From JBFHIZ01 sp041596215 (lineage in GTDB: Bacteria; Bacillota; Clostridia; Lachnospirales; Lachnospiraceae), in the NCBI GenBank assembly GCA_041596215.1, contig JBFHIZ010000005.1, positions 16,782 through 80,781 of the forward strand: 64,000 nucleotides of DNA, read 5' to 3'. The notes beneath the pieces were generated by a model, which did no database searches, was not told where the DNA came from, and saw only the letters and a program-made list of their open reading frames with translations. The position numbers and the translations under genes are program-made. Positions 1-6,828 of the stretch are shown one piece after another; positions within the stretch are counted from its first letter, which is position 1, and the number at the start of each line of letters is the position of its first letter.

Positions 1-968
1 TTGATACATTTCCTGCAAGCAATTATTTTATTGCTGTTTTTCTAGGATTGATTGCGGGAGGGACGGTATATCTAACATATAAAATGTTAGAAAAAATATG
101 GGTCTCTTTTCCAAAGTATACACTTATGTTTTTTTCGCTTGCTTTAAATGTAATGATGGCAGCACATTTAGATTATGGCCATACGGCTTGGTATATTGGA
201 TATGAGTCTGGAAACCTATGGCATAATTCGACATATCTTGTTATGCGATTTTTTGCACTAATAACATGGATATGGTATGTACGATGTAACAAGCATTACC
301 AAAAGAAATTATCGTTTTTTGAGGGGGGAGTATATGCCATTCTACTAGCAATAACGACATTGGTAAAGCCAAGTTTTATTATTGTGTTTTTACCCACAAT
401 GGCAATTTTACTTATCATCGATTTGCTGAAAGGTGCTTCTTTTAAACGCGTATTCTTTTTTGCATTAACAGTGATTCCATCACTTTTTGTTATGATTGGA
501 CAACAGATAATTTTATTTGGAGAGTCTACGGAAAGCGGCATTGTAGTGGATCCTTGGTATACACTTAGCTTACATGCAAATCACCCGAAAGTTACGTTGG
601 TATTATCGATTGCGTTTCCACTTATGGTTCTTGCTTTTTCAATTCGTAGAGTATGGACGGATATGTGGTATCTTGGCACTTGGATCATGTGGGGAATTGG
701 ATTTTTGCAGATCTTACTCTTAACAGAAACTGGAACCAGAGCAAATGATGGGAATTTTATCTGGGGATATGCGATTGCGATTTTTATTCTAAACATCGTT
801 AGTATGATAGTATTTATGGAACAGTGGATGAAGAAAAAAACATATCAAGGATCGGTTTTATTACAAAGAGTATACTTTCTCTTTGCTGGTTTTTTGTTTT
901 TGTACCAGACAATTTGTGGATTTCGGTTCTTCCTTTGGATGTTAGAAGGAAAAACCTATTGGATATAA
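1..968 (+). CDS. Polytopic membrane protein, GT-C glycosyltransferase-like (5' end outside window)
   Basis: The reading frame is open from the first full codon at base 3, so the start lies upstream; the first in-frame start codon in the window (TTG at 48) has no obvious ribosome binding site. The protein is almost entirely hydrophobic helices with short charged loops. A segment around LLAITTLVKPSFIIVFLP, with a Lys-Pro after a helix, and an outward-looking loop with HLDYGHTAWY resemble polyprenyl-phosphate-sugar-dependent (GT-C) transferases. This is a resemblance only; no catalytic Asp motif can be seen because the N-terminus, where it would lie, is missing. The SGNH protein follows 18 bases downstream, suggesting co-transcription and a role in modifying an extracellular glycan. 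Confidence 0.55.
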   Translation, partial: DTFPASNYFIAVFLGLIAGGTVYLTYKMLEKIWVSFPKYTLMFFSLALNVMMAAHLDYGHTAWYIGYESGNLWHNSTYLVMRFFALITWIWYVRCNKHYQKKLSFFEGGVYAILLAITTLVKPSFIIVFLPTMAILLIIDLLKGASFKRVFFFALTVIPSLFVMIGQQIILFGESTESGIVVDPWYTLSLHANHPKVTLVLSIAFPLMVLAFSIRRVWTDMWYLGTWIMWGIGFLQILLLTETGTRANDGNFIWGYAIAIFILNIVSMIVFMEQWMKKKTYQGSVLLQRVYFLFAGFLFLYQTICGFRFFLWMLEGKTYWI

Positions 969-986
969 AAAGAAAGGGAATAAAAT

Positions 987-1817
987 ATGAAAAATAAGAT
1001 AGGATTATTCCTTCTTTTTATTTGTGTAGGTGTTTTTGCAGTTTGGCCAGAGAAACAAAATGGCCCCATGCTTCCAGTAGAAGAAGGGGTGACAGGGATT
1101 GTACTTATGGGGGATTCTACCATAGGAAATTGTAAGGATGAAACAGGAATTGCAGCACTTTTAGAAGAAGAAGTACAAATGCCAACGTACAATTACGCCA
1201 TTGGTGGTACTTGTATGGCAAGTATTAATACAGAATTTTCAAATACGTATTTCTTTGATGCTTTTAGTGTCGTACATCTGTGTGAGACCATTGCAAATCA
1301 GGATTTTCTTACATTAAAAGTTAGTGCAGAAAATTTACCTTTAAAAAAAGCGGATTTGCAAAAGGTAATACTTAATTTAGAGAATGTTGATCTGGAAAAA
1401 ATTGATTATATTTTTATGGCGCAGGGTTTAAATGATTATATGGCGCAAGTGATGCCACAAGGTGAGGATACGACATCCATTTATACTTACTATGGGGCAT
1501 TAACAGCAGCAGTGAAAGATTTACAGCAGGTAAATCCGAATAATGCCATTGTGATTTTATCACCAACCTATAATATATATTTAGAAGAAGTAAATGCAGG
1601 AACGAGGGAAACAACGTATTCGTTTTTTGAATATATCGAAATTTGTGAAAACGTGGCAAAAGAATGTGGCGTAGAGTTTATAAATATGTATGAGGCAATG
1701 GGGATTGATGAAACCAATGTGGACACATATTGTATTTCTGACCATGTGCATTTTAATGAAGAGGGTAGAAAATTATATACTTCAATATTAGCTGACTTTA
1801 TTCAAAATCATAAATAA
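987..1817 (+). CDS. Secreted or membrane-anchored SGNH/GDSL-type esterase
   Basis: A 276-residue protein with an N-terminal hydrophobic segment (about residues 4-19, signal peptide or anchor) followed by an SGNH-hydrolase core. All four blocks are visible: GDST with the nucleophile at Ser44, a Gly-rich block II (AIGGT), QGLND with Asn149, and SDHVHF with Asp252 and His255. Family members remove or move acetyl groups on sugars, so an extracellular carbohydrate O-acetylesterase or acetyltransferase is likely. It sits among polysaccharide membrane genes, and a paralogue without these residues lies at 4827-5834. The substrate is unknown. Confidence 0.75.
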   Translation: MKNKIGLFLLFICVGVFAVWPEKQNGPMLPVEEGVTGIVLMGDSTIGNCKDETGIAALLEEEVQMPTYNYAIGGTCMASINTEFSNTYFFDAFSVVHLCETIANQDFLTLKVSAENLPLKKADLQKVILNLENVDLEKIDYIFMAQGLNDYMAQVMPQGEDTTSIYTYYGALTAAVKDLQQVNPNNAIVILSPTYNIYLEEVNAGTRETTYSFFEYIEICENVAKECGVEFINMYEAMGIDETNVDTYCISDHVHFNEEGRKLYTSILADFIQNHK

Positions 1818-1835
1818 GAGTGGTAGGAGGTTCTA

Positions 1836-2984
1836 GTGAAAAGGATAGAAGAAGTATCTTTAAAAATAGGTAAAACTATAGTATGGGCACTGCTTGTGGG
1901 ACAGTTCGTTTTCGCCATATGGTGGGTGATTCATAATATTACGGTAATTCCAGATTTTGCCCTTGCATCGGAATCTTATATTTATGGGAATGTAGTGCAA
2001 GCTATGGGAAACTTTTTTTGGCTGATTTACTTAGCACAGGTGGTTGCTTTCTTTTTTGGGATTCGGGAACTGTTTCCAAATAATTTTTGGATTGCTTGTT
2101 TTAGTATTACCAATCCACTTATTTTACAGTTTGTTTTTGCGTTAGTTCCAGATATATTTTGTGTAGCAATGCTTTTTGCCCTTCTTGCACCAGTATTACA
2201 GGGAGGAAAGTTACGAGGAAAACATGTGATCTTTTTGTTTGTTTTGGGAATGCTAAATGCTGCGTATTTTTTTGCAGGGATCTTTGTGATTGCAATTCTT
2301 GTAATAAGAGATTATGTAAAAGAACGAAATAAAAATGAAAAACAAATGGATGATGCGAAATACCGAAAAAAGAAGCTTGCCAATCGACTTATGCTTCTAC
2401 AGGTTGCGCTTGTCATCGTCTTGCTATTGGTGTCTTATCAAACGAGAAAAAATGAAAAGGATGAAACATCTGTGCAGACAGGGATACGGGAACGTTTTAC
2501 AATAAATGAGGAAATTCCCTCGAATCATTCTGAATTAAGTGTAATAAAAGGCGTCGTAACGGACACGTTATATATGGTGATGACACCATATACTTATATG
2601 CAGGTTATGGAACAAAAGTTATTGACTCAAAATGGGTGGAATTATGTTAATTTCACAAGAGTATTACCAAGGATTAGCAAATATTATATGGAACTTTCCG
2701 AACGAAATCTATTTTTTGCGTTGGCAATTACGGTGCTTACTTGGCTGGGTTCTTTTATGTATTCTAAGGAAAAATTTGTTTTATCAATGGATAAAATACG
2801 ATATATCCTTGCTTGTTTCGGAGTATGCCTTGTTTTTTCTGTAGTAACTAAAAGAGGGGTAGATTATCGAACAGGCTTGTTTGTAATACCTGTATGGTAC
2901 GAAATGATACTATCTTGGTTTGAAAGAGTAAAGATTTTTTCAAAGAAGGAGGAAGGCAAAAAATATGATGATAGGGTCTCTTGA
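1836..2984 (+). CDS. Unrecognised polytopic membrane protein
   Basis: This 382-residue protein starts at GTG 1836 behind a good GTAGGAGG site. I do not recognise the family. About eight to ten hydrophobic helices are visible in two groups, separated by a Lys/Glu-rich loop (about residues 165-185) and an extracytoplasmic-looking hydrophilic stretch (about residues 205-285). The layout resembles GT-C-type or O-antigen-type membrane enzymes but no diagnostic motif is clear. It follows the SGNH gene by 18 bases and overlaps the next gene by 20 bases, so it is translated as part of one operon. Confidence 0.5.
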   Translation: MKRIEEVSLKIGKTIVWALLVGQFVFAIWWVIHNITVIPDFALASESYIYGNVVQAMGNFFWLIYLAQVVAFFFGIRELFPNNFWIACFSITNPLILQFVFALVPDIFCVAMLFALLAPVLQGGKLRGKHVIFLFVLGMLNAAYFFAGIFVIAILVIRDYVKERNKNEKQMDDAKYRKKKLANRLMLLQVALVIVLLLVSYQTRKNEKDETSVQTGIRERFTINEEIPSNHSELSVIKGVVTDTLYMVMTPYTYMQVMEQKLLTQNGWNYVNFTRVLPRISKYYMELSERNLFFALAITVLTWLGSFMYSKEKFVLSMDKIRYILACFGVCLVFSVVTKRGVDYRTGLFVIPVWYEMILSWFERVKIFSKKEEGKKYDDRVS

Positions 2985-4008
2985 ATTATTAATAATATTA
3001 GGAGTAATGCCTTTTTTTGCAGGATTATGGTTTGTCAAAAAAGCGGAAATATCGAATGGGAAAATTGCAATGGCTCTTGTTTCTGGATATATTACCATGT
3101 TTACATTATTTCAAATCGTATTTACAATCGCACAGATATTGACAAATCAAATTGCAACGGTTGTAACCTGGTTTTCGATTTTGTTTGTATGCGTGGCTTT
3201 GCTTTCTTTTCTTTATGCAAGGAAAGAATGTCCTAAGATGTTACAAAATTTCCTTGAAGTATGGAAAACAAAAAAAACGAAAGCTACTTGGATTATGTGG
3301 ATTGCTTGTGCTCTTTTATTGCTATTTCCGATTGTGATGTCTTTTCTTTATCAATACGCGGATGGAGATGATTCTTATTATTTGGCGTTAGCAACGGCAA
3401 TCAGTAAATCGGGTATGATAAATGGAAATTTACCATATACTGGTGGAACCACGTCTATTGATGTGCGTCATGCATGGGCGGGTGGCGTTAGTTTTACCGC
3501 ATATTTGTCGAGAATTACCGGACTTCATACTGCAATTATCGCACATTTTTTGCTTCCTCCATTTTTATTTGTCGTTATGTATCTGATCTATTGGCTGATA
3601 GGAAGAACGTTATTAAAAAGCAATAAGGAATATCTTCCGTTTTTTATGATGATTATTTCCATTATGTATATTTTTGGGAACGTGTCTATTTATACAGAAA
3701 CCACATTTATGATTACTAGAACATGGCAGGGAAAAGCAATGTTTTCTAATTTGATTGTTCCTGTTTTGATTCTTTCTTTTTTGAAAATGAAAGAAAAAGG
3801 GAATACGCCAATGTATTGGATTGCTATTTCTTTTATAGGCATTGCATCTATTTTCACATCGACTATGGGTATCTTTTTCTCGCCGGTATTTATTGGATTG
3901 TCGACCGTGATAATTGCAATTTTAAATAGAAAATGGAAATATTTTTTGGGATATGCGTTAAGTATGCTTCCTATTTTAGGATATGCAATATTATATATAC
4001 AAGGATAA
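2965..4008 (+). CDS. Polytopic membrane protein, apparent N-terminal half of a DUF6077-like protein
   Basis: A 347-residue protein of about ten helices, starting at ATG 2965 downstream of AGGAGG (2947-2952). After four helices there is a conserved-looking acidic loop with YQYADGDDSYYLALA and then DVRHAWAGG. Asp-rich first loops of this kind are typical of GT-C-fold enzymes, and the whole resembles clostridial proteins annotated DUF6077 (recognised from memory, not by search). The frame ends abruptly just after a helix, and the next gene begins 19 bases later with more helices, as though one longer protein had been divided. Confidence 0.55.
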   Translation: MMIGSLELLIILGVMPFFAGLWFVKKAEISNGKIAMALVSGYITMFTLFQIVFTIAQILTNQIATVVTWFSILFVCVALLSFLYARKECPKMLQNFLEVWKTKKTKATWIMWIACALLLLFPIVMSFLYQYADGDDSYYLALATAISKSGMINGNLPYTGGTTSIDVRHAWAGGVSFTAYLSRITGLHTAIIAHFLLPPFLFVVMYLIYWLIGRTLLKSNKEYLPFFMMIISIMYIFGNVSIYTETTFMITRTWQGKAMFSNLIVPVLILSFLKMKEKGNTPMYWIAISFIGIASIFTSTMGIFFSPVFIGLSTVIIAILNRKWKYFLGYALSMLPILGYAILYIQG

Positions 4009-4027
4009 CTAGAGAATGGAGTAGATT

Positions 4028-4840
4028 ATGATTGATTTATGGAAAGAAGTTTTTTCATGTTTTTTATTATATATTGCGGATGGATGGCATTTTATTACCT
4101 TTGCAGCAGTATTTGTTTTCTTATGGATTACGGAAAAAAATAGAAATATTCGTATTACTTTGCTTTATATTACGGCAGCTGTTTTATTCTTATTCTTTTT
4201 TCCGGTCACCATATACATTTCTATTCGAATTATGGGAGAGACCGCAACGTATTATCGAATACTATGGTTTGCTCCAATTACAATTATTATTGCCTATGGA
4301 ATTGTTAAATTCGTAAGCAGTCGAAAAGAGAAAGTTACTCGTATATTAGCAGCAGTATTAGCAATTCTGGTATTAATGGCAGGTGGAGATTATGTTTATG
4401 ATAATGCTTTTTTTCAGACAACAAAAAACTTTTATCAATTGCCTCCTACAGTGATTGCAATATGCGACCAAATTGAAGTGGATGGACGGGAAGTAAAAGC
4501 TGTGTTTCCCAAAGAGTTAATGGAATATGTACGTCAGTATTCTGCAACAATACATATGCCTTATGGGCGTGAAATGTTGGTGGGACAATGGGGGTTTTAT
4601 AACGAATTATATGATGTGATGAATGGAGAATATGTTTCTCCAGAATTGCTTACTACACTTGCTAGGGAGCAAGGATGTCATTATATTATTATACAAGAAG
4701 ATAAAGTGGATATCGAAGAAATGGCAGTTTATGAGTATTCCTATTTTTCTTCAGTAGGTGGATATACGGTATTTTTAGATGAACGAGCCTATTTGGGATT
4801 AGATGCAGATTATATCGCAAAGGGAACTATGGTTCCATAG
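4028..4840 (+). CDS. Membrane protein with C-terminal soluble domain, apparent C-terminal half of a DUF6077-like protein
   Basis: A 270-residue protein beginning at ATG 4028 with a GGAG site six bases upstream. It has about four N-terminal helices, a loop with ETATYYRILWFAP like the YWRxxWxxP stretch of related membrane enzymes, and a soluble C-terminal part of about 130 residues. It starts 19 bases after the preceding gene in another frame, and a stop (TAG 4022-4024) separates the frames. It may be a separately translated second half. Its last codons lie inside a 26-base palindrome shared with the convergent gene. Confidence 0.5.
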   Translation: MIDLWKEVFSCFLLYIADGWHFITFAAVFVFLWITEKNRNIRITLLYITAAVLFLFFFPVTIYISIRIMGETATYYRILWFAPITIIIAYGIVKFVSSRKEKVTRILAAVLAILVLMAGGDYVYDNAFFQTTKNFYQLPPTVIAICDQIEVDGREVKAVFPKELMEYVRQYSATIHMPYGREMLVGQWGFYNELYDVMNGEYVSPELLTTLAREQGCHYIIIQEDKVDIEEMAVYEYSYFSSVGGYTVFLDERAYLGLDADYIAKGTMVP

Positions 4841-4846
4841 TTCCCT
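4821..4846. repeat. 26-base palindrome spanning two convergent stop codons
   Basis: AGGGAACTATGG and its exact reverse complement flank a central TT. Both stop codons (4838-4840 on the + strand, 4827-4829 on the - strand) lie inside it, so the two proteins end in nearly the same peptide, GTMVP and GTMEP. No T-run follows on either side, so it is not a classical intrinsic terminator, although the RNA would fold on either strand. Confidence 0.85.
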
Positions 4847-5834
4847 CTGTGGTAGGTGTCAATAAATCAAGATATCGATTTGCAATAAGCATACGACCAT
4901 TCTTATTTAAAGTAAGTCCATCATTTTCTAAATAGGCAGGGTAGGTATCTTTGTTAATTAAGACCCCTAAGAGATTGTCCATATAGGAAACTCCAATTTC
5001 TACCGATGCATTTTTAGCGGCCACCATGTAGGTTGGTAAAAATCCATAGCCGCTATTGGTAATCTCAGAACCAAGTAAGTCACCATCTTTTTCAAGTAAA
5101 CAGTAAGTAGGGGAAGCAACGACAAATTGCATATGCGGATAAGCCTCTTGTAACATTTTTACGGATTGGTAAATTGCATTTGCATACATGCTGAAATCTT
5201 CACGGTCAAGACTTTCGATTTCCTGTCCGTTTCGATATTCTTTTGCATTGTAATTTATAATACAAAGGTCTATGGTTGAAAAATCAATGGTCTGCATAGT
5301 TTCTAGAGATTTGGTAGCAGTTTCATCAACAAGAGCAATTTCATCCCAAAAAGCAGTTTGAAAATCGAAGTTTTTTCCAGCAATACAAACCGAAAGCCAA
5401 TAAAAACTTACGATGTCATTCGTATAGGATATATCAAAGGGATTATATTTTGGTGTAATCTGACTTCCAGGAAAGCATAAATTGTATATGGTAGCATCTT
5501 TTAGTTCGGAAGATACCAGTTGAACGATTCCTGTTTGATCAGGGGTGTCTTGTATCGTTTCATCACCAATAACAACGATATTTAATTCGCCATCATCGAT
5601 GTAGTCTGAATGCATTTGTGAAAATTCATCTGGGGTAAAATATACCAGATAATCTTCGGAGTCATCGGTTAGAGAAGCTGCGGTATAATCTGTTGGAGCA
5701 ATGCTTTCTATGCCTCTATTCCAAATGGCAAGTTTAACAATGCTAATAATAGCAAAGACTAAAATAACAGAAAGTAATGCAAGTGGTAAAATGGTGTGAA
5801 TCGATAGTTTGTTAGGTTCTTTTTTCTTTTTCAA
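4827..5834 (-). CDS. Membrane-anchored SGNH-like protein lacking catalytic residues
   Basis: I place the start at TTG 5834, five bases after GGAG, giving 335 residues; the frame stays open further upstream to another TTG at 5900 but without a good ribosome binding site. An N-terminal helix (about residues 14-36) anchors a soluble domain resembling the SGNH protein at 987-1817. The catalytic positions are changed: GDET in place of GDST (Glu92 for the nucleophile), INYNAKEY in place of the GLND block, and NDGLTLN in place of the Asp-x-x-His block. It probably binds rather than cleaves a sugar, or has another role. It is alone on this strand and converges with the preceding gene. Confidence 0.6.
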   Translation of the reverse strand: MKKKKEPNKLSIHTILPLALLSVILVFAIISIVKLAIWNRGIESIAPTDYTAASLTDDSEDYLVYFTPDEFSQMHSDYIDDGELNIVVIGDETIQDTPDQTGIVQLVSSELKDATIYNLCFPGSQITPKYNPFDISYTNDIVSFYWLSVCIAGKNFDFQTAFWDEIALVDETATKSLETMQTIDFSTIDLCIINYNAKEYRNGQEIESLDREDFSMYANAIYQSVKMLQEAYPHMQFVVASPTYCLLEKDGDLLGSEITNSGYGFLPTYMVAAKNASVEIGVSYMDNLLGVLINKDTYPAYLENDGLTLNKNGRMLIANRYLDLLTPTTEGTMEP

Positions 5835-5964
5835 AAAAACTCCATTCTCGCAAAAAAGCGCATATATCATTTTTTGTATTTCAATTACTATCATAAACAA
5901 TTCTTAGAATAAAGTCTATGAATGAAAAAAAAATTCATAAAAAATTAATGCAAAGGAAGAAAAA

Positions 5965-6354
5965 ATGAAAAAAAAAGTTAAAGTAAAGGATATGCTAATA
6001 TTACAAGGGGCAGTTATTTTGTTTTCGGCAGCTAGCGCTTTATCAAAAGCAGCCGCATTACAAGAATTTTTGAGTATGAAATTTATTTTGATTTTTGGAA
6101 TAGAAATCATAGTGCTTGGACTATATGCAGTTATCTGGCAACAATTATTAAAGCGTTTTGATTTATCCATAGCTTATGCGAATAAGGCAATGGTTCTTTT
6201 ATGGTATATGGTTTGGGCAATGCTTATTTTTAAAAATAAATTAACAATTAAAAATGTGATTGGAGTTTTGATTGTAATTATTGGAATTATATATATTAAT
6301 TTACCTCAAAAAGAAAGAATGGAATTAAAGGAGGAGGGAATAGATGAAAATTAA
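5965..6354 (+). CDS. SMR/EamA-type small membrane protein, first of a pair
   Basis: A 129-residue protein with four hydrophobic helices, the size and layout of small multidrug-resistance/DMT half transporters. The region IAYANKAMVLLWYMVW matches the conserved third-helix area of such proteins. The next gene overlaps it by 11 bases and encodes a second protein of the same kind, as in ArnE/ArnF, which together move an undecaprenyl-phosphate-linked sugar across the membrane. Placed beside GT-C-like proteins, a lipid-linked-sugar flippase is a sensible inference; export of a small cation is the alternative. Confidence 0.65.
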   Translation: MKKKVKVKDMLILQGAVILFSAASALSKAAALQEFLSMKFILIFGIEIIVLGLYAVIWQQLLKRFDLSIAYANKAMVLLWYMVWAMLIFKNKLTIKNVIGVLIVIIGIIYINLPQKERMELKEEGIDEN

Positions 6355-6694
6355 TATGACAATAGTTGCGTATATAATTCTTGTATTAGAAGTGACTGCA
6401 GCAGCTTTTTCTCAAGTGCTTTTAAAGAAAAGTTCTAAGAAACAACATAAAAGTTGGGTTTTTGAATATTTAAATCCATATGTTATCTTTGGCTATTTTA
6501 TTTTGTTTGCGGCTATGCTTTCACAAATGTTTGCATTTCGCTATATGGAGTATAAAGATGGATCCATTGTAGAAGCACTAGGCTATGTGATTGTAATGAT
6601 TTTAGGAGCTGTTTTTTTTCAAGAGAAAATCACTAAAAATAAGATTTTAGGGACAGCACTCATATTTTTGGGAATGACAGTTTACTTTATATAA
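6344..6694 (+). CDS. SMR/EamA-type small membrane protein, second of a pair
   Basis: A 116-residue four-helix protein, starting at ATG 6344 behind AAAGGAGGAGGG that lies inside the end of the preceding gene. It has the DMT/SMR features: an early Glu in the first helix (LVLEVTAAAFSQVLLKKSS) and a third-helix GSIVEALGYVIVMILGAVFF with ALG-Y, followed by FFQEKIT and a final helix. Translational coupling to the 5965 gene argues for an obligate heterodimer. It is the last gene of the first region; the strong promoter of the polysaccharide locus follows. Confidence 0.65.
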   Translation: MKINMTIVAYIILVLEVTAAAFSQVLLKKSSKKQHKSWVFEYLNPYVIFGYFILFAAMLSQMFAFRYMEYKDGSIVEALGYVIVMILGAVFFQEKITKNKILGTALIFLGMTVYFI

Positions 6695-6742
6695 AAAATA
6701 AAAAAATACAGAATAATAGATAAAATCAAAAAAGTAAGATTC

Positions 6743-6771
6743 TTGAAAGTCTTATGTGAAAATGCTATAAT
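6743..6771 (+). promoter_or_regulatory. Sigma-A promoter of the wall-polysaccharide locus
   Basis: TTGAAA (6743-6748), 17 bases, then TATAAT (6766-6771) with the extended -10 TG at 6763-6764. It stands 58 bases before the first GH25 gene and is the best-matched promoter in the window. Confidence 0.75.
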
Positions 6772-6828
6772 ATAATGCACTGTAACGAAAAAAATGATTA
6801 TGTTAAACTTAACTAGAGGAAAACAAAT

